Counted from the stretch's first letter, positions 11,136-21,985 are shown. The stretch is 64,000 nt of DNA from Rhynchopus sp. YZ270_cl-10 (GCA_964035575.1 OZ037908.1:124001-188000); one strand, 5' to 3'. Program-made: numbers and translations. Notes: generated by a model from the sequence alone, not told the origin.

Positions 11136-11232
11136 CCACCTGATTTTTACCCCGCGTATAGGCGCGTAAAGGCGTGTACGGACGGTCCGTATATGCCTGT
11201 ACGGCCCTATACGCGGGGTAAAATCAGGTGGG
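11136..11232. mobile_element. Foldback MITE family A, copy 2
   Basis: Same ends as the element at 7431-7558 (CCACCTGATTTTTACCCCGC and its complement) with a shorter centre, 97 bp in all. The flanking bases, CATAC and GCATC, do not form a clean 5-bp duplication. Confidence 0.82.
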
Positions 11233-11310
11233 CATCTCTTTTATGGCAACAAAAAAAGAATAAGAATAAGAAATATGCGTGAAAAAAGGGGGAGTGGGGA
11301 AACTCGAAGG

Positions 11311-11340
11311 GATGGATGTGCCTCTCGCACCACATCCATC
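11311..11340. repeat. Hairpin element with CCTCTCGC loop and alternative stem
   Basis: The perfect 10-bp stem GATGGATGTG / CACATCCATC encloses CCTCTCGCAC. The loop resembles that of the 42-nt elements, but the stem sequence is entirely different. Confidence 0.55.
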
Positions 11341-11940
11341 AAACAAAACCCTGTCAACAGCCAAACCTATCTTGCCCCGGGCCTAATTACCGTTCTATGG
11401 ATCCCCCGCCACCTGACGAGCGGAGGCAAGGGAGAACGAAGTGGAACTCCACGAAACGAGGGATAGGGTGTGGTGTGGTGAGGAGGGGCTGCGTGCAGAC
11501 GCCGCTTGCGTGGTGGCTGTACGTTATCAACTATAAACAAAAAAATGCGAAGTTGTTGATGCAGCCCTACAGTGCAGGGCCACCATTGAGGAGTTGGAAA
11601 TTTAAGGGGGGAACAAACGCGAAATTGTTCACAGGAGCTTGCCCGCAAGGGGCGCAGGAAAATGGTGCAACAAAACGTGTTGCTTCGCACAGGAGATTAT
11701 TTTTTTCTCTTTTTCAGTTGCGGGTTTTCAAGAAAAAAAGAAAAAAAAAATGCTGAGTAAAAGAAACACCAGTCGGGTCGCAAGACCCGGCTAGCCCACA
11801 CAGATCAACACCAATCTTTTTGAAGGAAAAAAAATGGTTGTATTAGTTTGAAGACACACATGGGGATGTGTTCATTGGATATATAGACTGCTCGACACAG
11901 CAGGAAGGTTCTTCGCATACGCATAAAATAAAAAAAGAAA

Positions 11941-11982
11941 AGTTTATAAGATGAACCTAAGCCTCTCGTGCTTAGTCACCTT
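11941..11982. repeat. Short CTCTCGT-loop hairpin element (family 1), type copy
   Basis: The unit reads AGTTTATAAGATGAAC, then stem CTAAGC, loop CTCTCGT, stem GCTTAG, then TCACC. It is flanked on both sides by A-runs and lies 134 bp past the stop codon of the receptor gene at 12117. Near-identical copies are at 26572, 31308, 34668 and 58370. Confidence 0.75.
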
Positions 11983-12116
11983 TAAAAAAAAACGTTACTG
12001 GGGGGTTTACAAATAATACTCCCCCAACGGCCCCCCAACCCCATAAACACCCCCCAATCTGAGAAATCGGGATGGTTATTTGGTCAACAAAGAAACTGGA
12101 GATTAAAGCGAACCAA

Positions 12117-15100
12117 TCAACATGAGTCTCTTGGTGTGTTTGCGATGAGGCCGTGGAAGCTGAAGGGTGCGAGTCTGCGCTCTGTTGCGAGCTCGAGGAG
12201 CATGGCGAGCTGACGGCGTTCGTGTTTGGGAAGTGCTTGGCAGAGGTGCCCCGCGGCAGCCGGGTCGCCTTCATAGAGAGCATCGAAGGCTGCGTTGGAC
12301 TGTGCGTGCGGGTCGTTCTTCTCCATCTCGTCCAGCTGGTACATCCACTCCTCGTGCATGTTCGTGCCCTTCATCCCGGTCACATCGTAGAGTGTCGTCG
12401 TGATGTCGCCATCGGTGGCCCGCAGCAGCTTCCTGCTGTACGCAATGGTGGCGGCGTTGAGCTGCAAGGCATCGTTGATGACCACCGCAGCACCCCAAAG
12501 GCTGCCCCAGCGCTCCATGCGCCACAACGTGGCCACAACGTCGCCCAGCACAGCAAACGTCTTCATCACGTGAGTGCCCATGTTCCCGCACCGTACCGTG
12601 GCGCATGAAACAGCGGTATTCGCAGAAAGCTCCGCAATCTGCGTGACAGCAAGTGCCATCTCAAGGGCGGTCTTCTCGAATTCGGGTGACCGTGTAATAG
12701 CGTTAAAGCTGACAGTGACCTTGTCGCCGCTCACGCTGTCGACAACGCCGCGGTACTGTCGTGCCTTGAGCAGCATGGCGTCCAGGTACGATGTGTGGCG
12801 CGACTGTGCGGTCTCGTCGCTGCGGGTGTGGAATCTGCGCAGGTTGGACAGCAGCATGGCAATGCGCTTGCGTTTGAGGCCCATCGTGCGCACGTCGTTC
12901 ACGACTGTCTGCACCGTGCGGGTGCTCGAGCCCGAAGCAGAAATGCGTGTGGAGTGGTTGTGCGACGACAGGTTCGACTCAGACATGCCACGTGACGTAG
13001 TCTCGTCGTGCTCTGAAGCAGTCGTGTCCACAAGCACACTCTGCGGCATGAAGGCTTTGTAGTGCACAAGCAGCTCACGCATCGAGTCGAAGCCAGCACG
13101 CAGACTCCCCAGCTCAGTGAAGAGCGAACGCTTTGTGTCGCTCACCTGCTCAAGGTTCATTGTGCGCACGTGCTCCATGTCCTCCGCAAGCTGCACAAGC
13201 GGGTTCGTCACCACCACTGCACAGAACACAACACACACAACAGCCGCAAGTGCCAGCGACACACCGATGTAAAGCGTATCCTCACGTGTAGCTGTTGCCT
13301 TCCCAAGAATCACGTGCTCGGGTGTGATGTACATCAGAATCCAGGCCCGTCTCTTCCCGAAGCCGTCAATCTCACCCACAGACACGGAACGTTGGTTGCA
13401 CAGTGCCACAGTCCCCTCGTCGTCAGTAACGCGCAACATGCGTGTCGAGTCAATCAGCTTCGTCTGAAACTCAAGCTGTGTCAGTGCTTCGTTCACCCAC
13501 TGGTGCACGGAGGGGTACAGCACATGCTCGGGTTGACGTTTGCGGTCAGAAGACACCAACACACGTCCGTCTGCAGCGTCAACCACAACAATCAGAGACC
13601 CTTCCAGCACACGCTGACGTGCAAACGAGTTCTTCACCTCCACGAGTGCAGCCTGCACAACACCTATCGACGACAGGTCGGGTCTGTCCATCCCTTGCAA
13701 CGTCAACTCCAACGTTGTGCTCATCACACTCAACGCCTGCATGCGCACCTCCAAACTCATGTCCAGACTCACCTCCCGCAGTGCACTGTCGCTCTTGGCC
13801 ACCAGCATACCAGCAAGTGACCCAATGAACACAAGCACCACAAACCCAAGACACACAGATATTGGAACACCCCACCCGTCTGCTTGCCGCATGCGCTTGT
13901 TCTGACGCCACACGAAACCACCCAGGAGCGCAAGCACCAACCCAGACACACATGCCACTGCCACAAGCAGGTACTTCCATTTTGCATCGCTGTGCACACT
14001 GCTTGTTTCAGGACGTGCGTGTCCCAGCAGCTCAAGCAGGTCCTGTTCCATATCCTTCACAGCATTTGTTGCGGGGATCGACGACTCGAGGAACGGACGC
14101 ACGTGTTTGTACACAACATCCATGCAGCCTCTGTAAAGCGCACGGCACCCAGCATCAGGACGGTATGCTGCCCTTGTCCAGAAGTCGGGAAACGCCTTCA
14201 GCGACTCACACATCAGACGGTGCTTGACGTTGCTGCAGTACTCCTCAAACAGTGCTGGGTCCTCGAGAGTCTTCATCACAAGTGGCTCGCTGTTCTTCTT
14301 CTGCACAGTCCACTCGTGAAGGCTTCCTGCAAAGGACTCGAGGTACTCGTTGCCTATGTTCTTGCTTGGCGCCGTTTTTGGTACAAAACTGCTCTGTCCA
14401 CCAACACACCCAGCACCGTTCTTGCCAGGTGTCGGACCCAATGCCACATCATACCCTTTGTTCTTCAGCAAACTCTCGTATTTGTCCATTCGGCTCGTCC
14501 ACTCAAAGATCACAAACGCGTTTCCCTCATGGAACGTGTCCTGAGCTGAAAGACCGTCCATGGCAACCGACGTCAAAGGTGCGACGCTACCTATCCACGA
14601 GCGCCAACGTGTCAGCACAGCAGCAGCAGCACCGTTGTTAATGCTCACACTCCCGTCCGGCTCCACAATGCCACCACCATCTTCAGTCGACAGCATCAAC
14701 GTGAGAAACGTCGTCACTGTGCTTGTCGAGTCTTCTGATGCCACCAGCAGACCCCAAAAGTCAGGGTTGCCTGCCGCACGCTCTGCATCCATCACAGCCT
14801 TCACCGTCACGTCGAACTCTGCCATCGTCTTCGGCCACGTGAACCCGTGCTTCTCCAAAAGGTCACGTCGGTAGTACATCACAAGACGTGAGCCAAGGTG
14901 CGGAACACCAATGGTATCTCCTGCCTCGTTCTTCTTCTCAAAGATGGGATGTATGTCGGACACTGCGCTTGGGTTCAGTGGTGTGAAGTACTCTGCAGAC
15001 ATCTGCCACCACGCACCTCCAACGGAGTACACGTCGTACGGTGTGTTCCCTGTCTCAAAGGCCTCGTGCTGCACAAGCTCAATGTCCTCCTTCATCACAC

Positions 15101-15332
15101 GCCCGAAAGAGGCTGCCAGCAACAGGATGTCTCTTTTCTCAAAAGAGCTGAACGCCATGTCAGGGTGGTCTGCCTTCAGCTGCTGCAGCTTCGGGCACAT
15201 GTAGTCTCCCATGAAGTCCAAAGTAGTCCCCACTATGCTGACGTTGCGTGACCCAGGTGCTATGACACACTTCCCCACATCGGCCACGACACTTGCAGCA
15301 CAGACCGCAAGCACCACTAGGGTTCGAGACAT
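12117..15332 (-). CDS. Receptor with ABC solute-binding ectodomain, Cache-like sensor and degenerate cyclase domain (copy 1)
   Basis: The 1071-residue protein starts with a signal peptide (MSRTLVVLAVCAASVVA). Residues 20-435 resemble bacterial family-1 extracellular solute-binding proteins such as sugar-binding MalE-like proteins (for example PHLGSRLVMYYRRDLLEKHG and KTMAEFDVTVKAV). Membrane segments lie near 453-475, 488-511 and 686-708. Between the last two is a Cache-like sensor of about 170 residues, followed by a HAMP-like linker. The cytoplasmic domain at about 820-990 has a class III cyclase layout. However, FTDI is replaced by LSNL, the adenine-selecting Lys is absent from DSVSGDKVTVSF, and Asn/Arg are lost from VVATLWRMER. 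I infer a ligand sensor whose cyclase fold is non-catalytic and may dimerise with active members. It is closely related to the products at 17970 and 35654. Confidence 0.87.
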   Translation of the reverse strand: MSRTLVVLAVCAASVVADVGKCVIAPGSRNVSIVGTTLDFMGDYMCPKLQQLKADHPDMAFSSFEKRDILLLAASFGRVMKEDIELVQHEAFETGNTPYDVYSVGGAWWQMSAEYFTPLNPSAVSDIHPIFEKKNEAGDTIGVPHLGSRLVMYYRRDLLEKHGFTWPKTMAEFDVTVKAVMDAERAAGNPDFWGLLVASEDSTSTVTTFLTLMLSTEDGGGIVEPDGSVSINNGAAAAVLTRWRSWIGSVAPLTSVAMDGLSAQDTFHEGNAFVIFEWTSRMDKYESLLKNKGYDVALGPTPGKNGAGCVGGQSSFVPKTAPSKNIGNEYLESFAGSLHEWTVQKKNSEPLVMKTLEDPALFEEYCSNVKHRLMCESLKAFPDFWTRAAYRPDAGCRALYRGCMDVVYKHVRPFLESSIPATNAVKDMEQDLLELLGHARPETSSVHSDAKWKYLLVAVACVSGLVLALLGGFVWRQNKRMRQADGWGVPISVCLGFVVLVFIGSLAGMLVAKSDSALREVSLDMSLEVRMQALSVMSTTLELTLQGMDRPDLSSIGVVQAALVEVKNSFARQRVLEGSLIVVVDAADGRVLVSSDRKRQPEHVLYPSVHQWVNEALTQLEFQTKLIDSTRMLRVTDDEGTVALCNQRSVSVGEIDGFGKRRAWILMYITPEHVILGKATATREDTLYIGVSLALAAVVCVVFCAVVVTNPLVQLAEDMEHVRTMNLEQVSDTKRSLFTELGSLRAGFDSMRELLVHYKAFMPQSVLVDTTASEHDETTSRGMSESNLSSHNHSTRISASGSSTRTVQTVVNDVRTMGLKRKRIAMLLSNLRRFHTRSDETAQSRHTSYLDAMLLKARQYRGVVDSVSGDKVTVSFNAITRSPEFEKTALEMALAVTQIAELSANTAVSCATVRCGNMGTHVMKTFAVLGDVVATLWRMERWGSLWGAAVVINDALQLNAATIAYSRKLLRATDGDITTTLYDVTGMKGTNMHEEWMYQLDEMEKNDPHAQSNAAFDALYEGDPAAAGHLCQALPKHERRQLAMLLELATERRLAPFSFHGLIANTPRDSC

Positions 15333-15588
15333 TTTCTAAAAAATTCACTTTGTTGGATTCGCTTTCTGTGGTGACGTGTAGTGGGTAGCTAAGTGAATGG
15401 GGACATGCGACCACACTGCTCATTCTGCTGATAGGAAGATCCTCAACTTTGAGCATCCCCTCTTCAACAAAGCTTGACTTGAAATACAAATACAAAGCCC
15501 TCTCACGAACAATACACCAACCTCCTACACAACCGGGCCGTGAGGTGGTCCCCAACCATGCAGTCCTACAATCCATTTCGAATCCATC

Positions 15589-16640
15589 TTGAGATGCCCT
15601 ACCCCCTTACCCCCTGACCCCCGTTTCCCATACAAAGCACATTTGTCTGATAAACGCACGTTCAGTGTGAACGGTGCCCGCCTGAAGGGGCATTTGGCAA
15701 GCTGTGCAGATGCCTCAGAGGACAGGAAGGAGCGGGCGAAGAACGAGCTGGCTAAGACGGCAGGAAACAAGAGGAAAAGAGAGGGAGATGATGAAGAGGA
15801 AGAAGACCCTGCGGACGAACCGATGGACGTCGATGCTCTGACAGAAGCACCATCAGCACCATCAGTGAAGCCAGAACCGAAACCATCCCAGCAAGCAGCG
15901 AAGCGCTCACGCCAAAACAAAGCTTGTAGCGGTACCTCGATCCACCAAGATCGAAATGGAAGAAATCGCTGACAGTTGGGCCGATTTTTGTTCTTGCGAC
16001 AGCGACGCCGTTCTCCACATCGAAGACCCGTACTTTTTGCAGGCTTTAAAAATAACACGGCCGGGCATTGACGTAAAGTTTATGCCAAGACGGCGGGTAT
16101 TAGGAGGTGCAATATTGGACAAGAAGTACAACGTGGTGATGCAGTCACGGATGCAGCTGGAGAAGGCACGGTCTCTGACCATTCTGGCGCACGAAGAGAA
16201 GGCAGAAGCTCTGCAGCGTGTCGGTGAGTGCTGACGGGAGAGTTGTTGTACTCCAAGGTGCTAAAGAAGAAGGAGGCGAAGGCCGAGCATGCGTTCACCG
16301 TCATGCAGAAAGCTGTCCCCGAGGGGCTGATGTCTCGGATGGAGGCCGAGATTAGCGATGGAGACAGCACCGCGCAGAAGGCAAACAGACTGTTTGCAGC
16401 AGAGGGGAACAAGTGGGGCGGAAGCTGCAAGACACTTGTATGCGCTGCCCATTCAATCAGCCGGTGCATCAATGAGAAACAAAAAAAGAGGGGCGGTATG
16501 AATTTGGGTTTGTTCTTGACAAGCTCAAGTCTGAGCTGAACCAAGTACGAAACACAGACTACATGAGTGAAACACTGTGTGAGAAGCAACGCTCCTGCAA
16601 GCTTCCTTACGTGACGGTGCCAAGAGCACTGTACACCAAA
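15589..16640 (+). pseudogene. Decayed transposase, probably hAT-like
   Basis: Coding traces on the plus strand lie in at least three reading frames. The first part (about 15589-15972) includes a basic/acidic nuclear-type segment and NGARLKGHLASCADAS, which resembles the His/Cys end of a BED-type zinc finger. The second (15956-16234) includes IEDPYFLQALKITRPGIDV and RRRVLGGAILDKKY. These resemble the conserved proline-and-arginine stretch upstream of the hAT catalytic core (P-x-F, RPG, PSRR-x-L, LLD-x-x-Y). The third (16228-16539) is Lys-rich and unrecognised. The frame changes and missing catalytic blocks make it nonfunctional. It is the only coding trace on the plus strand between the two receptor genes. 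The hAT assignment is tentative. Confidence 0.5.
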
Positions 16641-16641
16641 T

Positions 16642-16695
16642 AGTCAGATCTATACAATTTCTATACAACTGTATGCACATTGTATAGATCTGACT
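16642..16695. repeat. Foldback with 16-bp arms
   Basis: AGTCAGATCTATACAA and its exact complement TTGTATAGATCTGACT surround a 22-bp centre that repeats the CTATACAA motif. It sits just beyond the transposase relic, so it may be an element end, but no partner was found at the relic's left side. Confidence 0.6.
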
Positions 16696-17969
16696 TTACC
16701 CTGTGTATATGTGTATACATTTGACTTTCACCCATTGGGTTTTTATGGTTTTGATTCTGAGACCCCCCGGTTTTGCCATCAACTGCCTCCCCTGCCCCGC
16801 ACCCTTGCACCCAAGACACTATAGCATACATCACACACAGCGACAACGCTAACACCCATGCCGCACACCCTTGACCTTCTCCTCGAAGTTCTTCTTAGAC
16901 CTCAGACTTCTACTCCCTGTCCACCTCCTTAGCATTCCCCGCTCCCGCACACCCCCTCAAATCCCAATTGTCCGAGCGGGGGTGGTGTGCCCCTTGCATG
17001 GGGCGCCGAGGGCAATAAAAAAGGGGGGTGATGCTTTTTTTTTTGTAAGGTCCTAAGCTTTGTGTCGTGTGCTGAGTCGCAGAAGCGGGTAGGTCGTCAG
17101 TGCAAGACACCTCAACGGATGCAGACAGCAGGGTGCATTCACACTAGTGTGGTTGCAACGGTGCACCTGACGGTTTGCACATAACGCTTAACGATAAACA
17201 GATGAGAAGGTTGCAAAGTGCAAAAAGTGGAAAATGGGTACAAGCAGGGGATACAATGCCCACGTAAGTGAGGCCCCAGTCTCGAACAAAGAATGCCCTA
17301 TTTTCGTCACCGTCAGGTTCAGAAGCAAAAAACAATAAAAAAACTGGCTTCAAAATAGATAAAGTTGAGAACATGAATGATGCCTCGTTTCTCTCCTTGA
17401 TCGCAACCGCAATATGGGTCGCACACAACAGCGGAAAAAAACACTGAAGCACAAGCAATGCACTTCAAGCGCAGCAAGAACATCTTTCTTTGCAGCTCGA
17501 TATTGACATTCCCTACGTCTGCCTTGAACATTCTCGCCCTCGCTTCTATTTGCCAAGCTTGGTATGCAACAAGAGAGTCGAGAACACCTCATCACCTGCG
17601 TGACTCCAACACCATGCCCACCCACTGCGGCATCCTCACAACAGCAGCGTGGCAGATGGATGTGCCTCTTGTGCACATCATTCACAGGGGCTCTGGACGG
17701 TCCTCTCTGCTTCTGCGTAATATGTTACTAGGGTGTTAAGCCGTATTTGTCCATCTACCAACACAGCCTGATGTAGGTGGCAGCAAAGGGTGCAGGCTGT
17801 AGGGTGCAGGCGGCCCTCTTCAGCCCAGGATGCGAACGGTGGGTCAAAGTATTGCACCAGCATGAAGGGTTTGGGAAGGGTTGTTGGCTGTGGTGTGTGT
17901 GGGTGGTGCGCAGAGACCATCTCAAGAACGGTGGTGTGCTGCGCACGTAGCGTGCCTGCAGCAAGGTGG
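16696..17969. other. Intergenic spacer, no gene seen
   Basis: About 1.27 kb downstream of the second solute-binding receptor. The longest frames on either strand lack any recognisable domain. A short hairpin (stem ATGTGC/GCACAT, loop CTCTTGT) is at 17661-17679. Confidence 0.6.
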
Positions 17970-20900
17970 CTATGTAGTGGGTGCCTTGCGGCTGTACCCC
18001 GTGGTCGCATAAAACGCAAACGGCGCAAGAGACCCCTGCAGCTTGCGGTCCATGAGAGGCTTGAGCCGCGTCTGGTCCTCCCCTTGCAGGTCGTTGAAGA
18101 GGTCCAAGGCACGGCTGCTGTCGCTGCTGTAGAGTGCGTCAAAGGCTGTGTTTGCGGCCACACAGGACACCCGTGCGTTGTCCTTATCCCTCTCGTCTTT
18201 GTCGTCTGTCCACGCATCCGTGCCCGCCTTTGCGCCCGTCACCTCGTGTAATGTGAATGCACCCTCAGACGACACCACACGCACCACCTTCCTCGTGTGC
18301 GCTATCAGCGCTGCAGTCGTGTGCACCTCGTCGTCAATCACAATAGGCACACACCACGCCTTCCCCCAGCGCTCCATCTGGAACACCTTCCGCACAATAG
18401 TGCCCAAGATGCTGAACTTCTTCATCACACAAGTGCCTAAGTTCCCAACACGCACGATCCCGCACGAAACAGCCACGTTCCCACCTTCAAACTTCGTCAC
18501 ATCCTGCATCGCAAGCGACACGTCAATCGCGTTCTTCTCGCACTGCGCCACGCGTGTCACAGCGTTGAAGCTGACAGTGACCTTGTCGCCACTCACAGCC
18601 TCCACAACACCACGGTGCTGGCGTACCACAAGCAGCGACTCCAGGTAGGTCGTGTGCCGCCGTGTGATGTCTTCGGTGGCAATGTCGTGCAAGCGGTGCA
18701 GGTTTGTGACCAGCAGTGCTATGCGGCGCTGCTTGAGGGACGTCGCCAGTAATGTATGTGCGTGCATATCTGGCCTGTTCCAGCTTCCTGACAGATTCAG
18801 GGAATGGTGGGATCCAGCTCGCAATGAAGAACTTGCTGTGGAACGTAGGTCAAATGTTTTGGAATAATTTCCCTCTGAGCTCTCCACAAGCACGTTCTGC
18901 GGAATGAAGGCTTTGTACAGGAAAAGTAACGAACGCATCGAGTCGAAGCCAGCACGCAGACTCCCCAGCTCAGTGAAGAGCGAATGCGTTGTGTCGCTCA
19001 CCTGCTCAAGGTTCATTGTGCGCACGTGCTCCATGTCCTCCGCAAGCTGCACAAGCGGGTTCGTCACCACCACTGCACAGAACACAACACACACAACAGC
19101 CGCAAGTGCCAGCGACACACTGATATACAACGTCGCTTCGCGTGTTGCTGTTGCCTTCCCAAGAATCACGTGCTCGGGTGTGATGTACATCAGAATCCAA
19201 ACCCGTCTCTTCCCAAACCCGTCAGCTTCACCCACAGACACGGAACGTTGGTTGCACAGTGCCACAGTCCCATCGTCGTCAGTAACGCGCAACGTGCGTG
19301 TCGAGTCAATCAGCTTCGTCCGAAACTCAAGCTGTGTCAGTGCATCATTTACCCACGGGTGCACGGAGGGGTACAACACATGCTCAGGTTGGAGTGTGCG
19401 GTCAGAAGACACCAACACACGTCCGTCTGCAGCGACAACCACAACAATCAGAGATCCTTCCAGCACACGCTGACGTGCAAACGAGTTCTTCACTTCTACG
19501 TGTGCAGCCTGCACAACACCTATCGACGACAGGTCGGGTCTGTCCATCCCTTGCAACGTCAACTCCAGCGTTTGGCTCATCACAGTCAATGCCTGCATGC
19601 GCACCTCCATACTCATGTCCAGACTCACCTCCCGCAGTGCACTGTCGCTCTTGGCCACCAGCATACCAGCAAGTGACCCAATGAACACAAGCACCACAAA
19701 CCCAAGACACACAGATATTGGAACACCCCACCCGTCTGCTTGCCGCATGCGCTTGTTCTGACGCCACACGAAACCACCCAGGAGCGCAAGCACCAACCCA
19801 GACACACATGCCACTGCCACAAGCAGGTACTTCCATTTTGCATCGCTGTGCACACTGCTTGTTTCAGGACGTGCGTGTCCCAACAGCTCAAGCAGGTCCT
19901 GTTCCATATTCTTCACAGCACTTGTTGCGGGGATCGACGACTCGAGGAACGGACGCACGTGTTTGTACACAACATCCATGCAGCCTCTGTAAAGCGCACG
20001 GCACCCAGCATCAGGACGGTATGCTGCCCTTGTCCAGAAGTCGGGAAACGCCTTCAGCGACTCACACATCAGACGGTGCTTGACGTTGCTGCAGTACTCC
20101 TCAAACAGTGCTGGGTCCTCGAGAGTCTTCATCACAAGTGGCTCGCTGTTCTTCTTCTGCACAGTCCACTCGTGAAGGCTTCCTGCAAAGGACTCGAGGT
20201 ACTGCTTCGCAGCTTCCTGGCTTGGCGCTGATTGCGGTACAAAGCTGCTCTGTCCACCAACACACCCAGCACCGTTCTTGCCAGGTGTCGGACCCATTGC
20301 CACATCATACCCTTTGTTCTTCAGCAAACTCTCGTATTTGTCCATTCGGCTCGTCCACTCAAAGATCACAAACGCATTTCCCTCGTGGAACGTGTCCTGA
20401 GCTGAAAGACCGTCCATGGCAACCGACGTCAAAGGTGCGACGCTACCTATCCACGAGCGCCAACGTGTCAGCACAGCAGCAGCAGCACCGTTGTTAATGC
20501 TCACACTCCCGTCCGGCTCCACAATGCCACCACCATCTTCAGTCGACAGCATCAACGTGAGAAACGTCGTCACTGTGCTTGTCGAGTCTTCTGATGCCAC
20601 CAGCAGACCCCAAAAGTCAGGGTTGCCTGCCGCACGCTCTGCATCCATCACAGCCTTCACCGTCACGTCGAACTCTGCCATCGTCTTCGGCCACGTGAAC
20701 CCGTGCTTCTCCAAAAGGTCACGTCGGTAGTACATCACAAGACGTGAGCCAAGGTGCGGAACGCCAATGGTATCTCCTGCCTCGTTCTTCCTCTCAAAGG
20801 CAGGAACCACACCGCCCAGCACATCCGCGTCAAGGGGTGTGAAGTACTCTGCAGACATCTGCCACCACGCACCTCCAACGGAGTACACGTCGTACGGTGT

Positions 20901-21209
20901 GTTCCCTGTCTCAAAGGCCTCGTGCTGCACAAGCTCAATGTCCTCCTTCATCACACGCCCGAAGGATGCTGCCAGCAACAGGATGTCTCTTTTCTCAAAA
21001 GAGCTGAACGCCATGTCAGGGTGGTCTGCCTTCAGCTGCTGCAGCTTCGGGCACATGTAGTCTCCCATGAAGTCCAAAGTAGTCCCCACTATGCTGACGT
21101 TACGTGTCCCAGGTGCTATGACACACTTCCCCACATCGGCCATGACATCTGCAGCACAGACCGCAAGCACCACCACCACCACACTAAACGTTTCTGAAAC
21201 CCCAAACAT
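17970..21209 (-). CDS. Receptor with ABC solute-binding ectodomain, Cache-like sensor and degenerate cyclase domain (copy 2)
   Basis: The frame is open from 21362, but the Met at 21209 starts MFGVSETFSVVVVVLAVCA, a signal peptide that aligns with its paralogues, so I use it (1079 residues). Domain order is as in the gene at 12117: solute-binding ectodomain, two membrane segments, Cache-like region, third membrane segment, HAMP-like linker, cyclase-like domain. Most of the ectodomain is almost identical to copy 1. Short blocks differ, such as DADVLGGVVPAFERKNEAG in place of NPSAVSDIHPIFEKKNEAG. The cytoplasmic third is much more diverged. The cyclase motif FTDI reads VTNL and the Asn/Arg block reads TIVRKVFQMER, so it should not catalyse. 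The C-terminal tail after the domain also differs from the other copies. Probably a sensor subunit. Confidence 0.86.
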   Translation of the reverse strand: MFGVSETFSVVVVVLAVCAADVMADVGKCVIAPGTRNVSIVGTTLDFMGDYMCPKLQQLKADHPDMAFSSFEKRDILLLAASFGRVMKEDIELVQHEAFETGNTPYDVYSVGGAWWQMSAEYFTPLDADVLGGVVPAFERKNEAGDTIGVPHLGSRLVMYYRRDLLEKHGFTWPKTMAEFDVTVKAVMDAERAAGNPDFWGLLVASEDSTSTVTTFLTLMLSTEDGGGIVEPDGSVSINNGAAAAVLTRWRSWIGSVAPLTSVAMDGLSAQDTFHEGNAFVIFEWTSRMDKYESLLKNKGYDVAMGPTPGKNGAGCVGGQSSFVPQSAPSQEAAKQYLESFAGSLHEWTVQKKNSEPLVMKTLEDPALFEEYCSNVKHRLMCESLKAFPDFWTRAAYRPDAGCRALYRGCMDVVYKHVRPFLESSIPATSAVKNMEQDLLELLGHARPETSSVHSDAKWKYLLVAVACVSGLVLALLGGFVWRQNKRMRQADGWGVPISVCLGFVVLVFIGSLAGMLVAKSDSALREVSLDMSMEVRMQALTVMSQTLELTLQGMDRPDLSSIGVVQAAHVEVKNSFARQRVLEGSLIVVVVAADGRVLVSSDRTLQPEHVLYPSVHPWVNDALTQLEFRTKLIDSTRTLRVTDDDGTVALCNQRSVSVGEADGFGKRRVWILMYITPEHVILGKATATREATLYISVSLALAAVVCVVFCAVVVTNPLVQLAEDMEHVRTMNLEQVSDTTHSLFTELGSLRAGFDSMRSLLFLYKAFIPQNVLVESSEGNYSKTFDLRSTASSSLRAGSHHSLNLSGSWNRPDMHAHTLLATSLKQRRIALLVTNLHRLHDIATEDITRRHTTYLESLLVVRQHRGVVEAVSGDKVTVSFNAVTRVAQCEKNAIDVSLAMQDVTKFEGGNVAVSCGIVRVGNLGTCVMKKFSILGTIVRKVFQMERWGKAWCVPIVIDDEVHTTAALIAHTRKVVRVVSSEGAFTLHEVTGAKAGTDAWTDDKDERDKDNARVSCVAANTAFDALYSSDSSRALDLFNDLQGEDQTRLKPLMDRKLQGSLAPFAFYATTGYSRKAPTT

Positions 21210-21837
21210 ATCGACTTCTGTGGAGTACTGTGGGATGAAGGTGGAAGGTGGAAGGGAGCGTAAAGGGGGCAAAGGAACACTGTAGGGTGGGAGGTCACTT
21301 GGACACATGCTTAGTCTGTTTAGTCCATATTCTACGGAAAATAGCAACCCCACCCCTCCCACACACCCGCATCCATAAACGTGTTGAGTCTCACTAGTTC
21401 TCTTGGTTTCAGTTCTGTTCGATGAAAACCTGCGCTATGGCGTGAGGTTATTACTTGATCACTTGCTTGTCTAAAGTGGACACACCCGAGGATGTGCCGC
21501 CTGCTACTATGATTTATTGTTATTGTGTCGGCAAGCACTGTACACCAGCTGGGGTAAAGAGTCGCACTCTTTTTCATTTCTTTTTTTGAAAAGTGGTGGT
21601 AAGCGCAGTGCCATATGGGGCAGGGAAATAGCTTGGGTACTTTTACTGGTTTCAAAACCAGAACGAGCTGGTTTACTGGTTTGGGGAAAAAAAAAAAAAA
21701 AAAGTGGGATTCGGGATTCAGTTTTTCGCCTCCCCCGCACCACTTTCCCACTCACAGAAGAAAGCCTCACACGTAAGCGAACCCCTAAAAAGGGTTCATT
21801 GAGTGACTCTGTGGTGTAAAAAGCTGCATGTTTTGCA

Positions 21838-21985
21838 CTATACCCAAATTTCTTTCGCCTGCGGCGCCACTTTATATTATTTTTTTGCTCCGCAAAAAAA
21901 TAGAGTTTACAATGTCTTAGGGAACCCCCTTGCATTTTGCAGCCACAAATGCAACTTGACCAAAGCTGCAAAAAGTTGGTTGCAA
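21838..21985 (-). repeat. Dispersed repeat, inverted relative to a copy at 29.7-30.0 kb
   Basis: Contains GCCTGCGGCGCCA, a TTTTTTTGCTCCGCAAAAAA hairpin and AACTTTTTGCAGCTTTGG (on minus). The same blocks appear in the opposite orientation at 29697-29760 and 29921-29985, where about 160 bp lies between them. Confidence 0.6.

Larger units (their letters stand above)
7346..12116. other. Repeat-rich intergenic region without host gene
   Basis: About 4.8 kb between the astacin gene and the first solute-binding receptor. It contains foldback MITEs, a 9-bp minisatellite, a long inverted repeat, small palindromes and short hairpin elements, listed separately. The open frames are short and of low complexity, and I see no domain signature on either strand. 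The stretch 9000-9950 is A/T-rich with long homopolymer runs and nothing I can name. Confidence 0.65.

Noticed and set aside
11941-11982. Minus-strand reading GTGACT to TTAG inside the hairpin element as a 23-nt GT-AG intron
   Set aside because: No coding sequence flanks any copy, and the boundaries are a by-product of the stem sequence.
15525-16058. 177-codon minus-strand frame over the transposase relic
   Set aside because: It is the antisense shadow of the plus-strand acidic/basic segment and carries no domain.
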